Positions 8,556-16,789 of a stretch of 64,000 bases of DNA are shown in pieces; position 1 is the stretch's first letter; each line of letters begins with the position of its first letter. This stretch comes from Psychrosphaera haliotis. Lineage in GTDB: Bacteria > Pseudomonadota > Gammaproteobacteria > Enterobacterales > Alteromonadaceae. Both the position numbers and the translations under genes were made by a program. A model generated the notes under the pieces. That model worked only from the letters and a program-made list of their open reading frames with translations. It ran no database searches and was not told the DNA's origin. The stretch spans positions 248,001 to 312,000 of the forward strand of contig NZ_BAAAFQ010000004.1 in NCBI RefSeq assembly GCF_039523615.1, in the 5' to 3' direction.

Positions 8556-8631
8556 ACGTATACCACTGGCTTATCCTTCACGGGCTTGATATTTGTAGTG
8601 CTCGAATACTAAAACTTGATCGTGTTTAGTA
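8528..8631 (+). pseudogene. Decayed, divergent third nth 3' end
   Basis: In the frame beginning at 8528 the translation starts KVVPKKIKLDVYHWLILHGL and goes on DICSAR, against KVVPKEFKVDVHHWLILHGR and YVCVAR in the intact Nth (from its residue 165). By eye 18 of 26 residues agree. After that the frame degenerates: the second to fourth iron-sulfur cysteines are lost and a stop is reached at 8629-8631. The divergence from copies 1 and 2 implies an older or foreign nth tail. It overlaps the end of the solute-binding protein gene. Confidence 0.85.
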
Positions 8632-8646
8632 AATTAACGTTAGTTT

Positions 8647-9381
8647 TTAATTTAGTCCCCAATTATTTAAAATCGATTGAAACTGGCCATTCTCTTTAAT
8701 TACTCTAAGAGCTTGTTCTAAGCCCTTAGCTTTAGAAGCGCTAAGCGATAAGTTTCCAGCTAAGTGTAATTCATTTGGAAAGTCAGTTAACTCAATCACC
8801 CTTTCAACGTCGTCCACATCAAGATTCAAATCACTCAACTCTGTATTTAAAGAAAGGGTATTAGTTAACACAAACTCAATTCTGTTAGTAAATAACATAT
8901 GCCATAAGCGCTGATAATTGACACTTAGTGACATATTACGCTCTTCCTTAAAGCCTGCATTACGAAGATATGATTCACTGTAGTAACTACGAATAGTGCC
9001 AACAACATGGTTTTTAGCTTGCTCTAAATTAGCTACGTTTTGATTACTCCCTTTTAAGGAAACTAAGAAAGCATCGTTATGATACATTTTACCTAACCAC
9101 AAAAACTCATTTTCTCTGCTTGGGCTCTTAAGTAACGAAAACATTAGGACATTTGGATTGGTTTTAAGTAAATGATGTGCACGAGCAAAAGGGTATAGCT
9201 CAATAGAATAGTCAATGTCGGCTTCTTTGGCTAAGGCCTTGATTATGTCAACCAAGGCACCTTTAACCTTGCCCGATTTATCTTTAAAGTGGTATGGAGG
9301 AAGATCCTCAGCGACAAACTGCAACGGCTCAGCTTGGGACATAAAAGAGAGAACCGCTATTAATACAAAAATAATTTTCAA
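8647..9381 (-). CDS. Periplasmic solute-binding protein, SBP_bac_3-like
   Basis: 244 residues, complete for this class. A short signal peptide (MKIIFVLIAVLSFMSQA) precedes LQFVAEDLPPYHFKD, the usual first strand, then GALVDIIKALAKEA, YPFARAHHLL and SLLKSPSRENEFLWLGKMY. The start codon is TTG (complement 9379-9381) supported by an AGAGG ribosome-binding site about 8 bases upstream. No transporter genes are adjacent. It resembles the neighbouring protein at 7695 in architecture but is clearly different in sequence and lies on the opposite strand. Ligand unknown. Confidence 0.82.
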   Translation of the reverse strand: MKIIFVLIAVLSFMSQAEPLQFVAEDLPPYHFKDKSGKVKGALVDIIKALAKEADIDYSIELYPFARAHHLLKTNPNVLMFSLLKSPSRENEFLWLGKMYHNDAFLVSLKGSNQNVANLEQAKNHVVGTIRSYYSESYLRNAGFKEERNMSLSVNYQRLWHMLFTNRIEFVLTNTLSLNTELSDLNLDVDDVERVIELTDFPNELHLAGNLSLSASKAKGLEQALRVIKENGQFQSILNNWGLN

Positions 9382-9548
9382 TTTAATACCTCTACAGCTA
9401 AAAATTCATGCGCTGTTTTAAATTGGAGTGTTCCAAATATGACGTAATCAGCTTTGGTGTCAATCAGTTTTAGTTTTAAACTATTCTCCCAATACATTTT
9501 CAACATTCTGAATTCTGGATAGACAGAGGATAAAGACTTATACTTCCT

Positions 9549-9563
9549 TTCTAATAATTAGAA
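9549..9563. promoter_or_regulatory. Perfect 7-1-7 palindrome, candidate Fur-superfamily operator
   Basis: TTCTAATAATTAGAA is a perfect 7-1-7 inverted repeat with the TAATNATTA core shared by Fur, PerR and Zur boxes (PerR consensus TTATAATNATTATAA; Fur TGATAATNATTATCA). It lies about 80 bases before the cytochrome b561 start. Which regulator would use it is not determined. Confidence 0.5.
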
Positions 9564-9643
9564 TTATTTCTTCTATATTTAGCAGTTTACATGTACGTCA
9601 CAGAATATAGAATGTTCGACAGTTAATTTAGGGACAACACAAA

Positions 9644-10204
9644 ATGATTAAAAACTCCGATACAAGCTTTGGCATCGTAAACATTGCTATTCACTGGATT
9701 ACCGCACTATTGGTATTTGGGTTATTTGGTGTTGGTTTATGGATGGTTGACCTAAGCTATTATAGTGAGTGGTATCGCACAGCACCTGATTTACATAAGT
9801 CTTTTGGCCTCACCCTTCTAGCCCTTACTCTTTTTAGAATTATTTGGAAGTTAATTAATCCGTCACCTAAAGCTTTATCTAGCAATAAACTAGAAACCAT
9901 AGCGGGGAAATTCGCTCACTTTGCAATATACGCTTTGTTGTTAACTATAATGGTTAGCGGATATTTAATCTCTACAGCAGACGGCCGCGGGATTGAATGG
10001 TTTTGGTTATTCGAAGTAGCGAGCTTAGGTGAATTTGTACCTAACCAAGAAGACATTGCTGGTGATATCCATGAATGGGCTGCCTACATTTTAATTGGAC
10101 TTGTTGTTGTGCATATTATTGCCGCTCTAAAACATCATTTTATTGATAAAGATAAAACGCTTGTTCGTATGGTAAAAGTGCAGACAGAAGAACAGCAAGA
10201 TTAA
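9644..10204 (+). CDS. Cytochrome b561 family protein
   Basis: 186 residues, four hydrophobic segments, the CybB/YodB type of di-heme membrane cytochrome that moves electrons in the inner membrane (family members oxidise ubiquinol or reduce superoxide). Heme-ligand candidates are the His in NIAIHWITALL, the His of KFAHFAIYALL, and the pair in IHEWAAYILIGLVVVHIIAALKHH. Followed 118 bases later by a YceI gene on the same strand, a common pairing. A perfect 7-1-7 palindrome lies upstream. Confidence 0.9.
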   Translation: MIKNSDTSFGIVNIAIHWITALLVFGLFGVGLWMVDLSYYSEWYRTAPDLHKSFGLTLLALTLFRIIWKLINPSPKALSSNKLETIAGKFAHFAIYALLLTIMVSGYLISTADGRGIEWFWLFEVASLGEFVPNQEDIAGDIHEWAAYILIGLVVVHIIAALKHHFIDKDKTLVRMVKVQTEEQQD

Positions 10205-10214
10205 AGTTTCAGCT

Positions 10215-10248
10215 TTGTAGTAACATTTGAGTTTGAACGTTATTACAA
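10215..10248. promoter_or_regulatory. Inverted repeat between cytochrome b561 and YceI genes
   Basis: TTGTAGTAAC (10215-10224) faces GTTATTACAA (10239-10248) with one mismatch and a 14-base loop. It is located just after the cytochrome stop codon and could be a processing or attenuation hairpin or an operator. No U-tract follows. Confidence 0.4.
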
Positions 10249-10322
10249 AAAGAATTAAAAACTCAAAACCGTTGTTTATAAATTTTATAAAAAAATAATT
10301 AAATCTAATAAAAGGACAAAAC

Positions 10323-10889
10323 ATGAAAAAGTTAATGATTACATTGGCCGCTATTGTTGCATTAGGCGCGAGTCACATTGCACAAGCTGCTGATTATAAA
10401 GTTGATATCAAAGGTGCTCACGCATTTATTAACTTCAAAGCTAACCACCTAGGTTACAGCTGGTTAACGGGTCGTTTCAATAAGTTTGACGGCAATTTTA
10501 GCTACGATGCTAAAAACCCTGAAGCAAGCAAAATTGTAATTGATATTGACCCTGCTAGTGTAGACAGTAACCATGCTGAGCGTGATAAGCACCTTCGCAG
10601 CGCAGACTTCTTAGCGGTTGATAAGTTTCCAAAATCAAAGTTTGTAAGTACAAAGATTACAGACTTAGGTGACAATAAACTAAAAGTTGAAGGCGACTTC
10701 ACTTTGCACGGTGTTACAAAACCAATCGTAATTGATGCTGTAAAAATTGGTGAAGGTAAAGATCCTTGGAACGGTTACAGAGCTGGTTTTGCTGGTACCA
10801 CAACAATCAACGTTGCTGATTACGACTTTAAAAGTGCTTGGGTTGGCGAAGTTCAACTTGAGTTGCTAATTGAAGGCATCAAGCAATAA
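10323..10889 (+). CDS. YceI family periplasmic lipid-binding protein
   Basis: 188 residues with a signal peptide (MKKLMITLAAIVALGASHIAQA) and a lipocalin-like barrel of the YceI class, which binds polyisoprenoid lipids. Family segments DIKGAHAFINFKANHLGYSW, DPASVDSNHAERDKHLRS and DFTLHGVTKPI are clear. A good ribosome-binding site (AAAAGGAC) precedes the ATG. Its place behind a cytochrome b561 suggests a role in quinone or isoprenoid carriage, which is inference. Confidence 0.93.
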   Translation: MKKLMITLAAIVALGASHIAQAADYKVDIKGAHAFINFKANHLGYSWLTGRFNKFDGNFSYDAKNPEASKIVIDIDPASVDSNHAERDKHLRSADFLAVDKFPKSKFVSTKITDLGDNKLKVEGDFTLHGVTKPIVIDAVKIGEGKDPWNGYRAGFAGTTTINVADYDFKSAWVGEVQLELLIEGIKQ

Positions 10890-10926
10890 GCATTTTTTAA
10901 GGCAGCTTTAAAATTGCTCTAAAAAC

Positions 10927-10957
10927 CAAAAGGCCACTGTAAATTGTGGCCTTTTTT
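10927..10957. terminator. Rho-independent terminator after the YceI gene
   Basis: AAAGGCCAC and GTGGCCTTT form a 9-bp stem with a T-run on the plus strand and an A-run on the other side, so it can serve both the YceI gene and the convergent TonB-dependent receptor. Confidence 0.85.
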
Positions 10958-10973
10958 GTATCTCCAACATTCC

Positions 10974-13121
10974 CTAAAATATAATCTGAATGCCTATCGA
11001 CGGTATTGGTGTTTCAGGAAACTGATATTCTTTTTCTTTTTCAGAGTAATCAGCATTATATTCGTAACCCTCTACACTTTTTTGGCCATAAAGATTAAGC
11101 ACCTCAAAGTATATATTGGTTTCTTTATTCCATAACGTTGTTTGATAATCCAAACGAATATCTAATCTATGAAAGTACTCTAAACGATCAGAGTTAAAAG
11201 CCGCTTCTACGGGATCGTAAAAAATCGGTTCTTGCTCAGCATCTGGATTTCCAGATTGGTCTAAAGGATAAACCGGATCTGCACTGATAATAGGAGTGTA
11301 TAAACTGCCGCTTTGAAGTCTCCATCGGCCACCTATTTGCCAACGCTCATTAATCTCATAGTTACTGACTAAGTTCACAATCCAAGGTAAATCATATTGA
11401 TATCTAAATTCTTCGCCAGTCAGGTTATTGACTCGTTCCGTTTTACTGTAAGCAACACTCAGCCAGCCATACCAATCATTACTAATTGCTTTGTTTATTA
11501 AAAACTCAACGCCATAGGCATCACCTACGCCTTCGTTTAAATAATTAGCGCCTTCTGAATTAGATGGACTTGAGGTTAAATCATTAACTTGTAATAGCGG
11601 ATTACTGACCACTAAATCGTCCATGTCCTTGTAATAGGTTTCTAAACGCCATGCATAATCTGACTCACCAACGTATTCAATACCTAAAACATAATGGTTT
11701 GATTGACTGAGCTTTAAATCCGGAGCCCCAAACTTACTGGATAAATACTTATACTGTCTAAACCATTGATGGTGCTGGCCCGCCGCAACTTTGAGTCTAT
11801 ATTCATCTGTTACTTGCCAACGAAGGGTGACTCTTGGTTCTACAAAAGTTTCTTCGGTGTAGTCATTATAAGAATAAACGGCACCAACTCGTGCTGACCA
11901 GTCTGCATTTAAGTCCCAATCATAGTCGGCAAAAAGATTGTAAAAATTAATATCTATTTCATCACTTTCGAACTCGGTATCGGCGTAATAACTTGGCGGG
12001 CAAACCTCAAACTCATTGTTACATGGTTGTTGCTTGCCAGTAACCGCATAATCCACCGTTTGACTTCGCAGCTCAACACCCGAGCTTATTACACCATTGC
12101 CCCAGTCTTGATTATTTTTGACTTTGAACATGTAGTCGGTTGTTTTAGCGTCTAAATCTAAAAGCTGGCCAATAACAATATCACCGCTTCGTTCAAGTCT
12201 GTTTGCGATGACTTTTGTTTCGCCCCAGTTACTGTAGTTTGTCCATATTATGCTTTGATTATGGTAATACTGATCAACGCCTATTCCGCCTTGTAAATCC
12301 GGGTTTTGTAAAACTTCATCGGAGTCGTCATCAAATAACAATGCAACTTCATCATTTGAGCCTGTGGCTTGAACTGTCAGTTTATTGTCGGCGTCTATGT
12401 AATTAACGTACTTAAACTGGTAATCATTATTAATAGGAGCTTGGTCAAACTGAAACTGCTCTTCATCATCTAAAATTTCTTCAATGTATAAATGAACTAG
12501 GCTTTGCCTCATGGCAAAATAAAAGGCTGAGTTTTCATTAATCTTAGATTCAAATAACACGCCTGTTCGAAGGAAGCTAAAGTCGACAATGGCGGTAGGA
12601 TCTACAATCTCAGGATCTTTTAGTCGAGTGTCTATAACGCCACCAATGGCATCATTAAACTCTGCTTCCCAAGCCCCTGTTTTTAATTCAAAACTTCTAA
12701 TTAAATTAGGGTGAAAGGTACTAAAACTGTCTATATGGAATACGTTACCAACGGGCACATCGTCCGATTGATAATACATGTCTTCTGGGGAACTACCTCT
12801 TACCGCCGGAGCAAAACCTCTGGCTAAAACAATACCTGGTAGACTTTCTATGGCTCTGATTGGATCATTGCCCGCGCCTGGTACTTTTAGGATTTTATCT
12901 GAACTGAGTTCTAGTCCTGAATCCTTAGAGCCTACAACTCTAATCTTTTCTATTTTGTTGTCTGTGTTATCCGTAGACGCACTTTTTGGAGTTACGTTAA
13001 CCGACTGATCCGGTTTTTTCTTTTCCTTTCCATTTGCTTCTTCATTTGCGTAATCATTTGCCAGAGCAGCAGAAGAAAGTAATGTTAAACCTATAGTCGA
13101 CAACAAAGGGAGCGTTTTCAA
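10974..13121 (-). CDS. TonB-dependent outer membrane receptor
   Basis: 715 residues. Signal peptide (cleavage after SSAALA), then an unstructured charged stretch and the plug domain from about residue 75 (IRAIESLPGIVLARGF, PAVRGSSPEDMYY, GGVIDTRLKDP), followed by a beta-barrel ending in a terminal aromatic, IIF, as in outer membrane barrels. The start is TTG at complement 13119-13121, supported by AAAGGA about 7 bases upstream. No carboxypeptidase-like extension is seen. Substrate unknown, and no transporter is adjacent. Confidence 0.9.
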   Translation of the reverse strand: MKTLPLLSTIGLTLLSSAALANDYANEEANGKEKKKPDQSVNVTPKSASTDNTDNKIEKIRVVGSKDSGLELSSDKILKVPGAGNDPIRAIESLPGIVLARGFAPAVRGSSPEDMYYQSDDVPVGNVFHIDSFSTFHPNLIRSFELKTGAWEAEFNDAIGGVIDTRLKDPEIVDPTAIVDFSFLRTGVLFESKINENSAFYFAMRQSLVHLYIEEILDDEEQFQFDQAPINNDYQFKYVNYIDADNKLTVQATGSNDEVALLFDDDSDEVLQNPDLQGGIGVDQYYHNQSIIWTNYSNWGETKVIANRLERSGDIVIGQLLDLDAKTTDYMFKVKNNQDWGNGVISSGVELRSQTVDYAVTGKQQPCNNEFEVCPPSYYADTEFESDEIDINFYNLFADYDWDLNADWSARVGAVYSYNDYTEETFVEPRVTLRWQVTDEYRLKVAAGQHHQWFRQYKYLSSKFGAPDLKLSQSNHYVLGIEYVGESDYAWRLETYYKDMDDLVVSNPLLQVNDLTSSPSNSEGANYLNEGVGDAYGVEFLINKAISNDWYGWLSVAYSKTERVNNLTGEEFRYQYDLPWIVNLVSNYEINERWQIGGRWRLQSGSLYTPIISADPVYPLDQSGNPDAEQEPIFYDPVEAAFNSDRLEYFHRLDIRLDYQTTLWNKETNIYFEVLNLYGQKSVEGYEYNADYSEKEKEYQFPETPIPSIGIQIIF

Positions 13122-13217
13122 TTAGATATCCTTTCAAAATAAGAGCTAAACCAATTTCAGTACGTTGTTACTTTCTTTATAGTTTATTTAATTGTGTTTG
13201 TTTATTAATTTTAAGTT

Positions 13218-13505
13218 TTATTTGTCAGCTGAAGAGAACAAATCTGGAGTTGGTTCATTAACTTGGTTGTCGTTAGTTGAATTGATGCCGGATTCGAGTT
13301 GTTGAATTTCGATTTTTTTTGCTAGCCAACGACGCTTTCTCATTTGGCATAACTTAATGACATGACGTTTGTGTTCGTCGTCTAATTTCATCCAGCCGAA
13401 TCGCTCTTCTCTACTTCTAAAACAACCATAACAATAGCCATTGGGTCCGTTTTGACAGGTTCCAATGCAGGGGCTGGGTATTTGAAATAACTCTAACTGT
13501 GGCAT
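13218..13505 (-). CDS. DUF1289 family small cysteine-rich protein
   Basis: 95 residues. The DUF1289 core is clear: SPCIGTCQ, GYCYGCFRSREE, with Cys-x3-Cys and Cys-x2-Cys pairs, then W-x-K-L-D-D/E and a basic RKRRWLAK segment. The pattern suggests metal binding, but the role of the family is unknown. The C-terminal 30 residues are polar and probably disordered. Confidence 0.85.
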   Translation of the reverse strand: MPQLELFQIPSPCIGTCQNGPNGYCYGCFRSREERFGWMKLDDEHKRHVIKLCQMRKRRWLAKKIEIQQLESGINSTNDNQVNEPTPDLFSSADK

Positions 13506-13549
13506 AACAGGAGTTTATGTGAGGGGGAATTTTTATGCAACTAATACAA

Positions 13550-13576
13550 AAAAGCTCCACATATGCGGAGCTCTTT
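13550..13576 (-). terminator. Rho-independent terminator after fadR
   Basis: On the minus strand GAGCTCC and GGAGC(T) flank a GCATATGT loop and are followed by a T-run. It lies 16 bases past the fadR stop. Confidence 0.8.
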
Positions 13577-13591
13577 TAGCGATAATATTGA

Positions 13592-14305
13592 TTATTCAAT
13601 CAAATCTGTTGGGAATGCATCTCGCATTTCTGCCCAAATTTTACCTGAATCAATACCGTACTTTCGGATCATGTAAATTGATTCGTCATGCTTTTCGCTT
13701 GTTGCGAATTTTTCTAGGTCAGCGTAATAATTACGAGCCAACTGACGAGCTTCATCATTTGAGAAGTAATGCCCTGCAATTTTTTCCCAGAAACCTTTAA
13801 AACCATTTAGAACTAATACATAAATTGCGTTGCCAGAGGCATGCGCTAATTCATGGTTTAAACGGTAGTCGAAATCGGCAAACTGCTGAGGATCGTCAGA
13901 CACTTCCAAAGCTTCTTGAGCTAGTTCAATAACTCGTTGAGGGTTGTTTTTAATCGCACCTCTAATATAAATAGCACTTAAGTTTGTTCTAGCTGATAAC
14001 AATTGATCAATTAGGTTTACTGCACCATCAATATCTAGTTTGGCTAATGTGGAAAGTATATTAACGCCACACGTGTCCCAGTAGTTATTAACTTGAGTAG
14101 GTTTACCGTGTTGAATAGTTAACCAACCATCTCTTGCTAAACGCTGAAGAACTTCACGAAGTGTTGTGCGGGTTACGCCAATAAGCTCTGAAAGCTCGCG
14201 TTCCGCTGGTAAAATTGAACCTGGAGGGAAGCGATCATTCCAAATAGAGTCTACAATGTATTCTTCGGCAAACCCAGCTGGGCTCTGCGCCTTTATTATT
14301 TTCAT
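13592..14305 (-). CDS. fadR: Fatty acid metabolism regulator FadR
   Basis: 237 residues, GntR family. The winged helix has LPAERELSELIGVTRTTLREVLQRLARDGW (key residues of the recognition helix TRTTLREVL) and is followed by the all-helical acyl-CoA-binding C-terminal domain. It agrees with enteric FadR along its length (for example NNYWDTCGVNILSTLA). FadR represses beta-oxidation genes and activates fatty-acid synthesis; long-chain acyl-CoA releases it from DNA. Divergent from nhaB, the standard gammaproteobacterial arrangement. A near-consensus operator is seen before fadI at 43374 in this same window. Confidence 0.95.
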   Translation of the reverse strand: MKIIKAQSPAGFAEEYIVDSIWNDRFPPGSILPAERELSELIGVTRTTLREVLQRLARDGWLTIQHGKPTQVNNYWDTCGVNILSTLAKLDIDGAVNLIDQLLSARTNLSAIYIRGAIKNNPQRVIELAQEALEVSDDPQQFADFDYRLNHELAHASGNAIYVLVLNGFKGFWEKIAGHYFSNDEARQLARNYYADLEKFATSEKHDESIYMIRKYGIDSGKIWAEMRDAFPTDLIE

Positions 14306-14334
14306 GTAAATTTATCATATCTGGTAACTTAAAA

Positions 14335-14351
14335 AACTGATTGTACCAGAT
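14335..14351. promoter_or_regulatory. Candidate FadR site upstream of fadR
   Basis: AACTGATTGTACCAGAT agrees at about 12 of 17 positions with the strong E. coli-type site ATCTGGTACGACCAGAT, with one intact half (ACCAGAT). A further half site ATCTGGTA lies at 14319-14326, forming an 8-bp inverted repeat with TACCAGAT at 14344-14351 over a 17-base spacer. Possible autoregulation. Confidence 0.4.
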
Positions 14352-14377
14352 GCTTTAAATTGCACAACAAATCAATT

Positions 14378-14419
14378 TTTAGTGCTGAAAACTAACATTT
14401 TCGTATAAAAAGCACTAAA
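14378..14419. promoter_or_regulatory. Perfect 9-bp inverted repeat in the fadR-nhaB gap
   Basis: TTTAGTGCT (14378-14386) and AGCACTAAA (14411-14419) are exact inverse complements separated by 24 bases. It lies 90 bases before nhaB, where an operator or promoter would be expected. No matching consensus is recognised. Confidence 0.45.
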
Positions 14420-14509
14420 TTAGTTATCAATTCAATTTCATTTTTAGTACATTGAAGAAATAACTAAAACAAAAACTTACGATATATCAGAAAGAAGGCT
14501 AGTTAAAGT

Positions 14510-16093
14510 ATGCAGCAAAGTTCTCTGAGCGCTTTTTATCAAAACTTTTTAGGAAACTCTCCTGAATGGTACAAACTTGCAATAATTGCATGTTTAATAA
14601 TCAATCCAATTATATTCATGGTCGACCCTTATGTAGCGGGCTGGGCATTAGTATTGGAATTCATTTTCACTTTGGCGATGGCATTAAAATGTTATCCCCT
14701 GCAACCTGGCGGTCTTTTAGTTATTGAGGCTGTCGCAATAGGGATGACAAGCCCCGGGCACATTGAACAAGAAATTTCAGCTAACCTAAGCGTTCTATTG
14801 CTGCTTATATTCATGGTTGCTGGTATTTACTTTATGAAAGACTTACTTATGTATTCTTTCACAAAGATGCTTTTAAAAGTCAGATCTAAAATAGCCCTGT
14901 CGCTCTGTTTTACCTTCGCAGCTGCGTTCCTATCGGCCTTCCTTGACGCATTAACCGTTGTTGCAGTAATCATCACTGTTGTGACCGGCTTTTACATGAT
15001 TTACCACAAAGTCGCATCAGGTAAGCAATTTCACCACATTGAACACGATCACACCTCAGATGATCACTTAGATAATCTTAAGCGCACAGATTTAGAAGAG
15101 TTTCGTGCGTTCATGAGAAACATCATGATGCACGCCGGTGTTGGTACTGCACTTGGTGGTGTTTGTACTATGGTTGGTGAGCCTCAAAACTTAGTAATTG
15201 CAGAACGTGCTGGTTGGCAGTTTGTTGAATTCGCTATCCGTATGTCCCCAATCACTATTCCAGCGTTAATCGCAGGCTTAATGACGACTTACGTTGTAGA
15301 GAAATTCAAATTATTTAGTTACGGCGCTGAGCTACCAGAGCCTGTTCGCTTAATTCTTATGGATTATGATGCAGATAGCGACGCAAAAATGACGAAAAAA
15401 GACAAAGTGAAAATCGCGGCACAAATAGTTATCGCGATTTGGTTAATCATTGGTTTAGCGCTTCACTTAGCAACCGTTGGTCTTATTGGACTATCAATCA
15501 TTATCCTGGCAACGTCAGTAACAGGTATAACTGATGAGCACCAAATAGGCAAAGCGTTTGAAGAAGCCCTACCATTCACCGCCTTGCTTTGTGTATTTTT
15601 CGCAGTTGTAGCAGTAATTATCGACCAAGGTTTATTCGCTCCTGTAATCCAATGGGTATTAACCTTTGAGGGTAAAACCAAGATGGTGATGTTCTTTATC
15701 GCCAACGGTCTCTTATCCATGGTGAGTGACAACGTGTTTGTTGGTACGGTTTACATTAATGAAGTTGCTGCGGCACTTAAAAAAGGCATTATTACTCGTG
15801 ACGAGTTTGACATGCTAGCCGTTGCTATTAATACCGGTACTAACCTTCCATCGGTTGCAACACCAAACGGACAAGCCGCATTCCTATTCCTTCTTACATC
15901 TGCATTAGCACCATTAATCAGATTATCTTACGGTAAAATGGTTTATATGGCGTTGCCATACACTGTAGTGCTTTCTATTGTGGGCATTTTGGCAACCTAT
16001 TATGGCTTGTTCGAAGCGACAGATTGGCTATATCAAAATGGCTATATTCAGCATCACACCGGATTAGGAGAGGCTAGCTCTGCCGGCCACTAA
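14510..16093 (+). CDS. nhaB: Na+/H+ antiporter NhaB
   Basis: 527 residues with about twelve hydrophobic segments; electrogenic Na+/H+ exchange at the inner membrane, important in marine cells. The sequence follows known NhaB (LGNSPEWYKLAII at the N-terminus; AFLSAFLDALTVVAVII; GGVCTMVGEPQNLVIAE; MVSDNVFVGTVYINE; NTGTNLPSVATPNGQAAFLF). Ribosome-binding site AGAAGG is upstream of the ATG. It is followed 3 bases later by dsbB, a common pair. Confidence 0.96.
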   Translation: MQQSSLSAFYQNFLGNSPEWYKLAIIACLIINPIIFMVDPYVAGWALVLEFIFTLAMALKCYPLQPGGLLVIEAVAIGMTSPGHIEQEISANLSVLLLLIFMVAGIYFMKDLLMYSFTKMLLKVRSKIALSLCFTFAAAFLSAFLDALTVVAVIITVVTGFYMIYHKVASGKQFHHIEHDHTSDDHLDNLKRTDLEEFRAFMRNIMMHAGVGTALGGVCTMVGEPQNLVIAERAGWQFVEFAIRMSPITIPALIAGLMTTYVVEKFKLFSYGAELPEPVRLILMDYDADSDAKMTKKDKVKIAAQIVIAIWLIIGLALHLATVGLIGLSIIILATSVTGITDEHQIGKAFEEALPFTALLCVFFAVVAVIIDQGLFAPVIQWVLTFEGKTKMVMFFIANGLLSMVSDNVFVGTVYINEVAAALKKGIITRDEFDMLAVAINTGTNLPSVATPNGQAAFLFLLTSALAPLIRLSYGKMVYMALPYTVVLSIVGILATYYGLFEATDWLYQNGYIQHHTGLGEASSAGH

Positions 16094-16096
16094 TTA

Positions 16097-16627
16097 ATGA
16101 ATGTAGTAAATGTAATATCTTCTTGGCCAGCCTCGCGCTGGCCTTGGGCTTTTTTAGCCCTATCAGCGTTTGCGTTTGAATCTATTGCACTGTATTTCCA
16201 ATACGGCCTTGGACTTGAACCATGCATTATGTGTGTTTACCAACGAGTTGCAGTGCTTGGGCTATTTTTAGCCTGCTTACCTGCATTAGTTCGTCCTGAC
16301 TTGGCGTTAATGAGACTAACAAGTTTTATTGGCTGGATAGTTTCAGCATTTTGGGGGCTGTCAATTGCATACGAACATGTGCAAATGCAAAATCCTGATA
16401 ATTTCATGTTACTCATGTCATGTGATATCTATCCAAACTTCCCTAACTGGCTGCAACTTCACCAATGGTTACCGGGAATTTTTGAGCCTAGAGGAACATG
16501 TGGAGATATTGATTGGATGTTTTTGTCATTATCAATGCCACAATGGATGGTCATTATATTTGGTGGTTATTCATTAGCGGCACTTTTTGCCCTTGCGGCA
16601 AGAGTTGTCAAAAAAAAGTCAATATAA
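16097..16627 (+). CDS. dsbB: Disulfide bond formation protein B
   Basis: 176 residues, four transmembrane helices; reoxidises DsbA and passes electrons to quinone. The two redox pairs are visible: CIMC in LEPCIMCVYQRVAV, and the periplasmic-loop pair in LMSCDIYPNFPNW and RGTCGDIDW. It overlaps no other gene and is probably co-transcribed with nhaB. Confidence 0.95.
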   Translation: MNVVNVISSWPASRWPWAFLALSAFAFESIALYFQYGLGLEPCIMCVYQRVAVLGLFLACLPALVRPDLALMRLTSFIGWIVSAFWGLSIAYEHVQMQNPDNFMLLMSCDIYPNFPNWLQLHQWLPGIFEPRGTCGDIDWMFLSLSMPQWMVIIFGGYSLAALFALAARVVKKKSI

Positions 16628-16653
16628 AGCCCAGCACACCACATCTTTCTATT

Positions 16654-16688
16654 AAGCTGTAGAGTACATTTTTAAAGCTCTACAGCTT
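16654..16688. terminator. Hairpin downstream of dsbB
   Basis: Perfect 11-bp stem AAGCTGTAGAG (16654-16664) with CTCTACAGCTT (16678-16688) and a 13-base loop. A clean U-tract is missing, so this may be a 3'-end stabilising hairpin instead of an intrinsic terminator. Confidence 0.5.
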
Positions 16689-16789
16689 ATCTCAACCACT
16701 TCAAGTACTTACGGTAATTCAAACTACAAACTGGCACACTACCTGCTTATTTATTTGCTCATAATAATAATAAAAGGGTTTAATCAATT

